Assembly (NCBI GenBank): GCA_937864895.1
Contig: CALMDF010000424.1
Coordinates: forward strand, 1 to 7,872
DNA length: 7,872 nucleotides
Source: an uncultured Holophagales bacterium
GTDB lineage: Bacteria > Acidobacteriota > Thermoanaerobaculia > UBA5066
Direction of reading: 5' to 3'
The notes beneath the pieces are model-generated. The model saw only the letters and a list, made by a program, of their open reading frames with translations. It was not told the DNA's origin and searched no databases. A program made the translations under genes and the position numbers. The stretch's first letter is position 1. Each line of letters begins with the position of its first letter. Shown piece by piece: positions 1-7,552 of the stretch.

Positions 1-654
1 CACGGTGATCGTCGTCCGCTTCAGGTACTTCGTCTTCGTCTTGTACTTCCCTCGCGCCGTCCTCTTCGTGCGGGCGCTCTCGACGACCTCGTCGGTCACG
101 TCCCACTGCAGGAGGCTTCCGTCGGCGAGGCGGGCGCCGCCGCCGAACCACGGGTCGACGTACGTCGTGTCGACGACCTTGTGGTAGGCGCCGCGCGTGT
201 AGGGCTTCCCCGTCCCGGTCTTCTTCGGGCGCGCCGTCGGCGACGACAGGTCGAGCCTCACGTTCATCGTCGCGCCCGGCTCCATGTCCTCCTGGAGAAC
301 GGCGAACAGAGGCATCGCCACCTGCCGGAAGTTGTTCGAGAGGTCGAGCTTCTTCAGCCTGAGGACGGAGACGAGGAGGAAGATCGCCGCGCCGAGCGCC
401 AGGAGGAGGACGGGGGCCGCGTACCAGATCCCGTTCAGCGTCACGATCAGGAGGACGAAGGAGAGGACGAAGAGCGCGGCCGTGGTGCAGCCCATCGGCA
501 TCCGCGCCTTGTCGCTCAGCCGGTCGCAGGCGGCGATGGGGCGGAGCAGGTCGATGAGGCTCCGGGGCTCGAACTCCCCGGCGAGCTGCTTCTTCTCGAG
601 AAGGGCTTTCTGGTCAGGCGAAAGCGACCTGACGGCCTTCAGAGCCTGGAGCAT
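1..654 (-). CDS. Unidentified protein with two membrane segments (3' end outside window)
   Basis: Reading the minus strand from the ATG at 654 gives 218 codons open to the window edge, so the C-terminus is missing. Residues 1-58 are polar and include MLQALKAVRSLSPDQKALLE. Residues about 59-75 and 79-98 are two strongly hydrophobic stretches separated by a short NGIWY turn, so a helical hairpin in the membrane is likely. Residues 99-218 are soluble-looking and probably strand-rich: an acidic stretch (QEDMEPG), a V-D-P-W-F-G-G-G segment, an L-L-Q-W-D-V-T-D segment and a lysine/threonine-rich tail (KYKTKTKYLKRTTITV). Codons mostly end in G or C, as in the neighbouring genes, which supports a real gene. 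The start is backed by a GGGGAGG Shine-Dalgarno six nucleotides upstream. The gene overlaps the end of the glycosyltransferase by 41 nt, implying co-translation. I do not recognise the family and assign no function. Confidence 0.8.
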   Translation of the reverse strand, partial: MLQALKAVRSLSPDQKALLEKKQLAGEFEPRSLIDLLRPIAACDRLSDKARMPMGCTTAALFVLSFVLLIVTLNGIWYAAPVLLLALGAAIFLLVSVLRLKKLDLSNNFRQVAMPLFAVLQEDMEPGATMNVRLDLSSPTARPKKTGTGKPYTRGAYHKVVDTTYVDPWFGGGARLADGSLLQWDVTDEVVESARTKRTARGKYKTKTKYLKRTTITV

Positions 655-1861
655 GGTGGTCCTCCCCGGGTGGATTCGTGAGGGATGGTGCCGCCGCGGC
701 GGGCCGCAGCGAGCGGTAGACGTCTTTCAGCAGCGAGACGGAACGGTCCCACGACAGCTCCCTCTCGGCTCTGCGCCTCGCGGCCCCCGCCATCTCCAGC
801 CTGAGGCCGGGAACGTGGAGGAGGAGGCGGATGGCGCGGGCGAGGTCCGCCGGCCGGTCGGGGGCGACGAGGCGGCCCTCGACGCCGTCCGCGACGATCT
901 CGCGGACGGGAGGGAGGTCGGACGCGACGACGGGGACGCCCGCCGCGAGCGACTCGAGGACCTTGAGCGGGGCGCACCCCTGCTCCACGTTCCGCGAGCA
1001 GGCGCGGAGGGGGGCGACCGAGAGGAGCGCGTTGGAGAGCCAGGGCTCGAGCTCGGACGGTGGAAGCTCCCAGCGCCAGAGGACGCGCTCCCCGAGGCCG
1101 AGCTTCTCCGCGAGCTTCTCCGCGGCCCGCGCCGGACGGGAGCGGGCGGAGCCGCAGACGACGAGGCGGAGGTCCTCGAGGTCGGCGAGGCGGGAGAAGG
1201 CCCGGAGGAGCGTGTCGACCCCCTGCCAGGACTGGAGCGCGCCGAAGTAGATCAGGTACCGCTCGGGCGCCTCGAACGGTCTCGGGAGCGGGGGGACGAG
1301 GTCGGCGCCGTTCGGGACGACGTCGATCTTCGAGGACGGGACGCCCCGGTCCGCGAGGTGGTCGCGCGTCGTTCGGGAGGGAGTGACGATCCGGTCCGCG
1401 GCGTCGAGGCAGAAGGTCTCGGCCGCCCGGATCTTCTCGAGCGTCCGGGGCGCGATCGAGGGGAACGCGTACGGCAGCTCGACGGACGGCAGGCCGTTCA
1501 CCTCGAAGACGGTGGCGTAGCGGTGGGGCCTCTCCAGGATCGGCGCGCCGGACCAGGGATCGCGGAAGTGGCAGACCTCGAGGCCGTCGCCCGTCTCGTC
1601 GAGGAGGCGGGCGAGGTGCCCGCCGAACGCGACGGCGCGCTCCAGGAGGTTCCGGACCGGTGCGCAGAAACGGACGACCTCGACGTCGCCGTCGACCTGG
1701 TGGGCGGGGAGCCGGTCGTCGCCCAGCACGTAGAGGAGGCCGCCCCCGTACTCTCCGAAGAGCGCCGGGGCGAACCGGGCGATGTGCGTCGAAGCGCCCT
1801 TCCGTGTCGGAAAGCGATCGAACGCCGCATAGAGCGCGCGGTGACGGCGGGTGAGGAGCAT
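614..1861 (-). CDS. GT4-type glycosyltransferase, group 1
   Basis: This is a 415-residue retaining-type glycosyltransferase of GT-B fold, expected in the cytoplasm or at the inner membrane face and moving a sugar from a nucleotide-sugar donor to a glycan or lipid acceptor. The N-terminal Rossmann half has a K-G-A-S-T-H glycine loop (21-26), H-F-R-D-P-W (98-103), a V-N-G-L-P-S-V-E segment (121-128) and D-R-I-V-T-P-S (156-162). The C-terminal donor-binding half has V-P-N-G-A-D (182-187), Y-F-G-A-L-Q-S-W-Q-G-V-D (205-216) and C-A-P-L-K-V-L-E (296-303), followed by A-A-G-V-P-V-V-A-S-D (306-315). Glu303 matches the second glutamate of the family E-x7-E motif, but the first position (295) is Gly. 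There is no signal peptide or membrane segment. The last 30 or so residues look disordered and overlap the next gene. The ATG at 1861 has no visible Shine-Dalgarno. Length is normal for the family. Donor and acceptor cannot be read from sequence; surface or exopolysaccharide synthesis is an inference. Confidence 0.92.
   Translation of the reverse strand: MLLTRRHRALYAAFDRFPTRKGASTHIARFAPALFGEYGGGLLYVLGDDRLPAHQVDGDVEVVRFCAPVRNLLERAVAFGGHLARLLDETGDGLEVCHFRDPWSGAPILERPHRYATVFEVNGLPSVELPYAFPSIAPRTLEKIRAAETFCLDAADRIVTPSRTTRDHLADRGVPSSKIDVVPNGADLVPPLPRPFEAPERYLIYFGALQSWQGVDTLLRAFSRLADLEDLRLVVCGSARSRPARAAEKLAEKLGLGERVLWRWELPPSELEPWLSNALLSVAPLRACSRNVEQGCAPLKVLESLAAGVPVVASDLPPVREIVADGVEGRLVAPDRPADLARAIRLLLHVPGLRLEMAGAARRRAERELSWDRSVSLLKDVYRSLRPAAAAPSLTNPPGEDHHAPGSEGRQVAFA
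661..667 (-). promoter_or_regulatory. Ribosome binding site for the membrane protein gene
   Basis: The minus strand reads GGGGAGG, then ACCACC, then ATG at 654. This is a strong Shine-Dalgarno at six nucleotides. It lies within the last codons of the glycosyltransferase gene and fixes the start of the overlapping downstream gene. Confidence 0.75.
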
Positions 1862-1878
1862 GCGATTCGGGTGGGAGG

Positions 1879-1907
1879 AGGATAGGGAGTCGGGGCGGCG
1901 CCGGCAA
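1879..1907 (-). promoter_or_regulatory. Possible sigma-70-type promoter for the glycosyltransferase
   Basis: On the minus strand TTGCCG (1907-1902) and TATCCT (1884-1879) are separated by exactly 17 nt. Each matches four of six consensus bases. The -10-like box ends 17 nt before the ATG at 1861, so transcription would begin roughly 10 nt before the start codon, giving an almost leaderless mRNA. That would be consistent with the lack of a Shine-Dalgarno for this gene. The -35 box lies in one arm and the loop of the hairpin at 1899-1915. Matches this weak can occur by chance. Confidence 0.25.
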
Positions 1908-1915
1908 GGCCGGCG
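1899..1915 (-). other. Perfect G+C hairpin in the mscS-glycosyltransferase gap
   Basis: The sequence CGCCGGC is followed by a 3-nt loop and its exact reverse complement GCCGGCG, giving a 7-bp stem made only of G and C. It lies 23 nt past the mscS stop. No T-tract follows on the minus strand, so it is not a classical intrinsic terminator. It could pause polymerase, protect the 3' end of the upstream mRNA, or be chance in G+C-rich DNA. Confidence 0.35.
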
Positions 1916-1926
1916 GGGAGATCCGG

Positions 1927-1947
1927 GCGCCCCCGGTTCAGGGGCGC
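1927..1947 (-). other. G+C hairpin with the mscS stop codon in its loop
   Basis: On the minus strand GCGCCCC (1947-1941) and GGGGCGC (1933-1927) form a perfect 7-bp stem around a 7-nt loop that contains the TGA stop of the channel gene (1940-1938). It sits 11 nt before the second hairpin at 1899-1915, so the end of this gene carries two tandem G+C stems. No T-tract follows. Its role is unknown, and chance is possible in such G+C-rich sequence. Confidence 0.35.
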
Positions 1948-4418
1948 TTCACGCCGAGCGCCCCCTGCGCTTCGGGGGCGATGGACCGGACGTGGAGGTC
2001 TCGCTGCGGGAAGGGGACCTCGAGCTTCTCCCTGGCGAGCTCCTCGCTCACGGCGCGCTTGAGCTCGCTGAGGACCTGTGGCGACTCGTCCATCCGGACC
2101 CAGACGCGGAGCGTCCAGTCGAGCGAGCTGTCGCCGAACTTCTGGAAGAACGCCTCGGGGCCGGGGCCGGGGAGGACGCCCGGCGTCCGCCGGGCGGCGG
2201 CGAGGAGCGCCTGCGCCGTGGTCTCGAGCGGCGAGCCGTAGGCGACGCCCACCGGGACGTCGAAGCGCCGGTTGGGGCTCGACCCGGTCCAGTTCGTGAC
2301 GGACTTCGAGATCAGGTCCGCGTTGGGGACGATCACGTCCGCCCCGTCGAACGTGTGGACGGTGGAGGCCCGGATCCCGATCTGCGTGACGGTCCCGGTC
2401 GCCCCGGAGACCTCGACCGCATCCCCGACCTGGATGGGCCGCTCGAAGAGGAGGATGAGCCCCGAGATGAAGTTGCTCACGATGTTCTGGAGACCGAAGC
2501 CGACGCCGACCCCGAGGGCCCCGGCGAGGAAGCCGAACTTCGTCAGGTCGATCCCGGCGGCGCCCGCGGCGAGGACGAATCCGGCGAGGAGGACGAGGTA
2601 GCGCGTCGTCCTCGAGATCGCGACGGCCGTCCCGCGCCTGAGGTCCATCCGCGAGAGGACCTCCTCCGCGAGGAGGAAGGGGAGGAGTCGGGAGACGAGG
2701 ACCGAGATCCAGAGGACGAGGGCGAACCCGAGGAGGGACCCCGGTGAGATCGTGATCGACCCGAGCTTCGCCTCCCACCCGAGAACGTCGCCGAGGACGG
2801 AGCCGAGCCAGGTCCCGATGCCGAACGCCTTGACGGAGATGGCGAGGACGACGAGGACGCCGAGGACGCGGAGAGCGGCGAGGCACTTCTCGGCGACGAG
2901 GTCGGCGTGCTCGCGAACCATGTGCAGCCTCTGCGCCGGGCCGGAAGCGAGGAGGCTCCGGAGAAGCCCGGAGGTGACGAGGTAGGCCGCGAAGGTCAGG
3001 ATGAGCCCGCCGAGGGTCCCGAGAGCGCCGCTGCCGAGGACCGCGGCGAGGCCGACCCGGCCAACGACCATCCCCGCGGCGGAAAGGGCGAGGCAGCCGG
3101 CGAGCAGCCACAGGACCGCCTTGAGAGCCGCCGCGGCCCGGCTCCCTCCGGCGGGGCCGGCGAGGCGGCCCCGGTAGAGGTCGAACCCGAGGACGAGGGC
3201 GAGGGGGGCGGTCTGCAGGATGGTCGTGAGCCGGTCGGTCAGGGGAAGGGCGCCGAGGGCGCCCGCGAGAGGCGTGACGGCGAGCGAGGCGGCGAGGACC
3301 CAGACCGTGCGGCGCACGCCCGGGCCGAGCACCTTCGCCAGGACCCACGCCGCGGCGGGCGCCGCGGGAAGGTACGCGAGGTCGTAGACGATCGCGGGGG
3401 GCTCGGGCGAAAGGACGACGAGAGCGAGGACCGTCACCGGGATCGCGGCGGCCCACGGGCTCTCCATGAAGCGCAGGCCCGCGGCCGCGGTCGGGTCCTG
3501 GGCGGCACGGCGCTCCGCCCCCGGACGAAGCCGGTGCAGGAGGCCGACCGTCCCGCCGAAGAAGACGATCGTGAGGAAGAGGATCCAGGGGCCGTTCGCG
3601 TTGACCCAGCCGCCGACGCGCCGGACGTCCCGCGCGAGGCGGGCCATCACCTCGGTCCGTGCCTCGAGGCCGGTGATCCCGAGGTTCCAGATCGGCTTCT
3701 CGGACGACGCAGCGAAGCGCCGCCGGGACTCGACGAGACGCAGCCGCGTGTCGGCGGTCATCGCGGCGACGCCTCCGCGAGCTTCCGCGAGCTTGTCGAC
3801 GAGGACGAGGATCTCGGTCCGTTTCCGGCTCAGAAGGGCCGAGAGGTCGTCGAGCTGGGCGCGGCAGATGCCGGCGCGGAGGCGGAGGGCGGGCGGCACG
3901 CCTTCCTGCCCCGCCAGCAGGGCGAAAGCCTCGAAGGTCGCCCTGAGCTCCTCGACCTGGCGCGCCGCTTCCTCGACCCGGCGAAGCCTGGCCTCGACCG
4001 TGGCCCCGGCGTCCCTGACGGAGCGGGTGGTGGACGCGAGGCGCCGCGAGACCTCCTGGAGCTCGTCGATCGGGAGCCCGTCGATGCGGCGGCGGACCCG
4101 AGCGATCCGGCGCAGCGCCGCCTCGAGAGCCTCCGTCGCGTCCCGCTCCGCCTTGTCGACGGGAATCGCCTTCTCGACCTCCTCGCGGAGGGTCTCGAGG
4201 CGGGCGACCGCCTCGGGCATCTCTCCGAGGGACGTCGGGACGGCGGCCTTCGGGGCGGGCCTGGCGGTGACGGCCCCGAGGGCCTCTGCCGCATTGGGGA
4301 GGGCTGGAACGGAAGGCTGACCCTCCTCGGAGCCGCAGGAAAGGGAAGGGAACGCCGCGAGGAGCACGGCCAGGAGCGCGGCCCGGGGGCGGGAGCCTCG
4401 ACGCGGCGTGTCTCTCAC
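1938..4418 (-). CDS. MscS/MscK-family mechanosensitive channel with exported helical N-terminal domain
   Basis: This 826-residue protein should form a tension-gated channel in the inner membrane, releasing solutes on osmotic downshock. Residues 1-28 are a basic then hydrophobic export signal ending P-S-L-S-C; Cys28 could be a lipidation site, but the residues at -3 and -2 are not canonical. Residues about 65-270 are charged, heptad-like and predicted helical, probably periplasmic. About ten hydrophobic segments follow, roughly at 277-296, 321-337, 343-363, 370-389, 397-414, 430-452, 455-490, 513-533, 560-583 and 603-622. The pore helix and signature come next: G-V-G-V-G-F-G-L-Q-N-I-V-S-N-F (636-650), then L-F-E-R-P-I-Q-V-G-D (657-666). 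The beta domain carries V-P-N-A-D-L-I-S-K (697-705) and V-T-N-W (707-710), and a C-terminal alpha/beta domain ends near 810. The signature resembles MscK more than small MscS; the protein is shorter than MscK but far longer than MscS. The start is GTG, 11 nt after the kinase stop, with no Shine-Dalgarno, suggesting reinitiation. Confidence 0.93.
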   Translation of the reverse strand: MRDTPRRGSRPRAALLAVLLAAFPSLSCGSEEGQPSVPALPNAAEALGAVTARPAPKAAVPTSLGEMPEAVARLETLREEVEKAIPVDKAERDATEALEAALRRIARVRRRIDGLPIDELQEVSRRLASTTRSVRDAGATVEARLRRVEEAARQVEELRATFEAFALLAGQEGVPPALRLRAGICRAQLDDLSALLSRKRTEILVLVDKLAEARGGVAAMTADTRLRLVESRRRFAASSEKPIWNLGITGLEARTEVMARLARDVRRVGGWVNANGPWILFLTIVFFGGTVGLLHRLRPGAERRAAQDPTAAAGLRFMESPWAAAIPVTVLALVVLSPEPPAIVYDLAYLPAAPAAAWVLAKVLGPGVRRTVWVLAASLAVTPLAGALGALPLTDRLTTILQTAPLALVLGFDLYRGRLAGPAGGSRAAAALKAVLWLLAGCLALSAAGMVVGRVGLAAVLGSGALGTLGGLILTFAAYLVTSGLLRSLLASGPAQRLHMVREHADLVAEKCLAALRVLGVLVVLAISVKAFGIGTWLGSVLGDVLGWEAKLGSITISPGSLLGFALVLWISVLVSRLLPFLLAEEVLSRMDLRRGTAVAISRTTRYLVLLAGFVLAAGAAGIDLTKFGFLAGALGVGVGFGLQNIVSNFISGLILLFERPIQVGDAVEVSGATGTVTQIGIRASTVHTFDGADVIVPNADLISKSVTNWTGSSPNRRFDVPVGVAYGSPLETTAQALLAAARRTPGVLPGPGPEAFFQKFGDSSLDWTLRVWVRMDESPQVLSELKRAVSEELAREKLEVPFPQRDLHVRSIAPEAQGALGVKRP

Positions 4419-4429
4419 GTGAGGGGAGT

Positions 4430-7400
4430 CTAGCCGGTGTCGCCGGGAGGGCCGGCCGGCGTCCGCCCCGGGTGCCCCCGCCGGAGGTGACCCGCGACGA
4501 GCGCCGCGAGCCGGGCGAGGCGAACGGGCTTGGAGATGTAGTCGTCGGCACCCGCGGCGAGGATCCTCTCCCGGTCTCCGGTCATGGCGAGGGCCGTGAG
4601 GGCGACGATCGGGATCCGGCCGCGCTCGCCGAGCCCGCGGATCCGCCGCGTCGCCTCGAAGCCGTCGAGCACGGGCATCTGGACGTCCATCAGGACGAGG
4701 TCGGGCCGGAGCTCGACGGTCTGGTCGACGGCCTCCTGACCGTTTCGCGCGACGGCGACCCGGTAGCCCGCCGCGGAGAGGTAGGCCCTCAGCGCGACGA
4801 CGTTGGCCTCGTGGTCGTCCGCGACGAGGACGAGAGGGAGCGGCCCGCCGCCGGGGGAGAGAGGCGCGGAAGGGGTGCCGGCGCCCTGCGACGAGGCCTC
4901 TGGCGCCTGCGGCCGGTCGCCGATCTCCTCCTGCTCCTCAGGAGACCAGGGAAGGGCCACGGTGAACCGGCTCCCCCTGCCGGGGGACGTCTCGACCGAG
5001 ACCCCGCCGCCGTGGAGCTCTGCGAGGCGTAGGGCGAGCGAGAGGCCCAGGCCGGTTCCGGCGTGCTCCCGGGAGAGGCCGCTGTCGAGCTGCACGAAGG
5101 GCTTGAAGAGCCGCCGCAGCTCCTCCGGGGCGATGCCGATCCCGTCGTCGCGCACGGTGAAGCACGCTCGGCCGCCCTCGACGTCGGCGCTGGCCTCGAC
5201 CGAGACAGATCCGCCTTCCGGCGTGAACTTCACCGCGTTGCCGAGGAGGTTGACGAGGATCTGGCGGAGGCGGAGGGGGTCGGCAACGACGGTGCCGAGC
5301 GCCGGGTCGACCCGGCTCGAAAGCCGGATCCTCTTCCGCATCGCGGCCTCCCGGACCATCCGGAGGCCGGCCTCGCAGACGGTCGCGGGATTGACCGGCG
5401 CCGGGGAGAGCGTCAGCTTTCCGGCGCCGATCTTCGAGAGGTCGAGGATCTCGTTGATGAGGTCGAGGAGGTGGCGCCCGCTGTCCTCGATGATGGCGAC
5501 GTTCTCGGCCTGGAGGTCCGAAAGGGAGCCGAAGACGCCGGCCGCCAGCCCTTCGGCGAGGCCCAGGACCGCGTTCAGCGGCGTCCGCAGCTCGTGGCTC
5601 ATCGCGGCCAGGAACTCGTCCTTGAGCCGGGCCGCGCGCTCGAGCTCGGCGTTCGCCGCGCTCAGCTCGTCGCGGCGGTCGAGCAGCTCCTTCTCGGCCC
5701 GCTTGCGCCCGGTGACGTCGCGGTACTGCCAGAGGTGGCCGCGGTAGTCCCCCTCGACGAGGATCGGGATGTAGTCCCGCTCCAGCACGCGCCCGTCCCT
5801 CGTCCGCACCTCGGCCGCGCTCACGAGCGACCGCGCGGCGAGCGTCCCGTCGATGTCGTCGAGGAAGCCCTTCGGGTCCTCGAACATCTCCGCGAGGCCG
5901 GCTGCGGACCGGGAGCCGTCCACGCCCACGAGCCGCTCCGGGGGCTCGGGGATCCCGAACAGCCGGCAGAAGCCGGGGTTCGCGAGCTGGATCATCCGTC
6001 GCTCGTCCTCGACGAGGAGGCCGGCGTCGAGGTTCCGGATCAGCGCCGTCAGGCGCGAGGTGGTCTCGGCGAGCCGGAGCTCGACCGTCTTCCGCGCGGT
6101 GACGTCGGTGACGATGCCGGAGATGCGCAGGGGGCGGCCTTCGTCGTCCGTCTCGACGTTCCCGACGTCCCGAACCCACCGCGTGACGCCGTCGGCGTGG
6201 ACGATCCGGTAGTCGCACTCGAAGGGCGATGCGGTGGCGACGGCCCTTTCGAGGGTCTCCCGGGCCCGGGCCCTGTCGTCGGGGTGGACGCGCGCGAAGA
6301 GCGCGTCGAGGCTCGGCTCGACGCTGCCGGGCTCGTAGCCGAGGAGCTGGTAGTCCTCCTCCGACCAGAAGCCGACGCCGGTGGTCAGGTTCCACTCCCA
6401 GGCCCCCGCCTGGGCAGCGCCGAGCATCTGGCGAAGGCGGCGCTCGCTGGTGCTCAGCGCCTCCTCCGCGGCCCGGCGACGGCGCTCGCGGCGGATGTTC
6501 CCGATGAAGCCGCCGCAGGCCGACAGGATCGGCTCGATCCTCTCGATGGTCTCCGCGTCGTACCCCCCCGGGGCGTTCGCGACGCCGACCATGCCGGAGA
6601 GCTCGCCGGCCGTCCGGAACGGGACGCCGAGGAAGGACCTCAGAGCGGGGTGACCCGGGGGCAGGCCTCCCCGGCGCAGGTCGTTCCTCGGGTCGTTGGA
6701 GACGACGGGCTCCCCGGTCGTCATCACGGCGCCGAAGAGCGTCGCGAGGTTCCCGAATTCCATTCCGAGGGTCGCGTGCCTCTCGTAGAAGAGCCGGGTC
6801 TCGTCGTTCCACGCGATGTTCGTCAGCGCCTGGGTCTTCAGGTAAGGGGCGCCGTCCGGGTCCCTCAGGATCTCCCCGACGAAGCCGAACTCGCTCGAGG
6901 TCACCCGGAGGAGGACGTCGAGGGTCTTCTCGAACGCCGCCTTGAGGTCGAGGTCGGCGAGGGCGCCGGAGGAGATCGCCGTCACCGCGGAGAGGAGGTC
7001 CGTCGCCCGCCTCAGCTCGCGCTCCGCCTTCTCCCGTTCCTTGCCGAGCGCGGCGGCGGCGGCGAGCGCACGCCGCAGGTCGAGGTGCGCCGCGACGGCG
7101 CGCGCCAGGGTCGAGAGCGTCTCGCGCTGGTCGGCGTCCAGGTCGCGCGGGACGCGGTCGAGAACGCAGAGCGCCCCGATCGCGTGGCCGTCCGCAGAGT
7201 GCAGCGGGGTCCCCGCGTAGAAGCGGATCTTCGGTTCCCGGGTCACGAGCGGGTTCGTCCGGAACCTCTCGTCGACGAGGGCGTCCCGCACCTCGAAGAG
7301 GCCGTCGTGGAGGATCGCGTGGGCGCAGAACGCCACGTCCCTCGGCGTCTCCTGAATGTCGAGCCCGTGGCGCGCCTTGAACCACTGGCGGTCCTCGTCG

Positions 7401-7552
7401 ACGAGGCTCACGAGCGAGATCGGCGTCCTGCAGATGCGGCTCGCGAGAGTGACGAGGGCGTCGAGATCCGGGTCCGGGCCCGTGTCGAGGATGTCGAGCG
7501 AGCGCAGCGCCGCGAGGCGCGCCTCCTCGTCGTCCGGCAGGGGGGCCTTCAC
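4430..7552 (-). CDS. Soluble hybrid histidine kinase, GAF-GAF-PAS-PAS-HisKA-HATPase-REC
   Basis: This 1040-residue kinase has no signal peptide or membrane segment, so it should sense cytoplasmic signals. Order: a GAF domain (about 5-160) opening with the common R-L-A-A-L-R-S-L-D-I-L-D-T lead-in; a short coiled coil (160-185); a second GAF (about 190-355); PAS of the PAS_3 type (about 372-488, W-E-W-N-L at 385-389, V-H-P-D-D at 422-426); a second PAS (about 500-617); a coiled linker; HisKA with M-S-H-E-L-R-T-P-L-N (651-660), phosphoacceptor His653; HATPase with N box Asn772, D-D-G-I-G-I (802-807) and G-T-G-L-G-L (832-837); a Gly/Pro/Ala-rich linker (870-905); and a receiver with acidic pair Asp912-Asp913, phosphoacceptor Asp956, Thr986 and Lys1008. 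All catalytic positions are present, so it should be active. Ligands are unknown. No Hpt or DNA-binding output is seen, so phosphate would pass to proteins outside the window. The GTG start at 7552 is chosen over an upstream in-frame start because it overlaps the EAL stop, follows a GGAG site, and directly precedes the GAF domain. Confidence 0.95.
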   Translation of the reverse strand: MKAPLPDDEEARLAALRSLDILDTGPDPDLDALVTLASRICRTPISLVSLVDEDRQWFKARHGLDIQETPRDVAFCAHAILHDGLFEVRDALVDERFRTNPLVTREPKIRFYAGTPLHSADGHAIGALCVLDRVPRDLDADQRETLSTLARAVAAHLDLRRALAAAAALGKEREKAERELRRATDLLSAVTAISSGALADLDLKAAFEKTLDVLLRVTSSEFGFVGEILRDPDGAPYLKTQALTNIAWNDETRLFYERHATLGMEFGNLATLFGAVMTTGEPVVSNDPRNDLRRGGLPPGHPALRSFLGVPFRTAGELSGMVGVANAPGGYDAETIERIEPILSACGGFIGNIRRERRRRAAEEALSTSERRLRQMLGAAQAGAWEWNLTTGVGFWSEEDYQLLGYEPGSVEPSLDALFARVHPDDRARARETLERAVATASPFECDYRIVHADGVTRWVRDVGNVETDDEGRPLRISGIVTDVTARKTVELRLAETTSRLTALIRNLDAGLLVEDERRMIQLANPGFCRLFGIPEPPERLVGVDGSRSAAGLAEMFEDPKGFLDDIDGTLAARSLVSAAEVRTRDGRVLERDYIPILVEGDYRGHLWQYRDVTGRKRAEKELLDRRDELSAANAELERAARLKDEFLAAMSHELRTPLNAVLGLAEGLAAGVFGSLSDLQAENVAIIEDSGRHLLDLINEILDLSKIGAGKLTLSPAPVNPATVCEAGLRMVREAAMRKRIRLSSRVDPALGTVVADPLRLRQILVNLLGNAVKFTPEGGSVSVEASADVEGGRACFTVRDDGIGIAPEELRRLFKPFVQLDSGLSREHAGTGLGLSLALRLAELHGGGVSVETSPGRGSRFTVALPWSPEEQEEIGDRPQAPEASSQGAGTPSAPLSPGGGPLPLVLVADDHEANVVALRAYLSAAGYRVAVARNGQEAVDQTVELRPDLVLMDVQMPVLDGFEATRRIRGLGERGRIPIVALTALAMTGDRERILAAGADDYISKPVRLARLAALVAGHLRRGHPGRTPAGPPGDTG

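Noticed and set aside
284..1885. 533-residue plus-strand open frame opposite the glycosyltransferase and membrane protein
   Set aside because: It covers parts of two supported minus-strand genes, has no recognisable domain, and has the composition of a G+C-driven shadow.
1899..1947. Intrinsic terminator after the channel gene
   Set aside because: Stems are present but no T-tract follows on the transcribed strand, so I list them only as hairpins of unknown role.
2907..4433. 508-residue plus-strand open frame opposite the channel
   Set aside because: Arg/Glu/Gly-rich shadow without motifs, produced by the G+C-rich codons of the channel gene.
1498..4551. 1017-residue minus-strand open frame overlapping the channel gene
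   Set aside because: It runs in another frame through the channel gene and into the glycosyltransferase, and its Arg/Pro/Gly-rich translation has no domain. The channel frame has full family signatures.
4938..7385. 815-residue minus-strand open frame inside the kinase region
   Set aside because: An alternative frame of the kinase gene, almost entirely Arg/Pro/Gly/Ala, with none of the kinase motifs.
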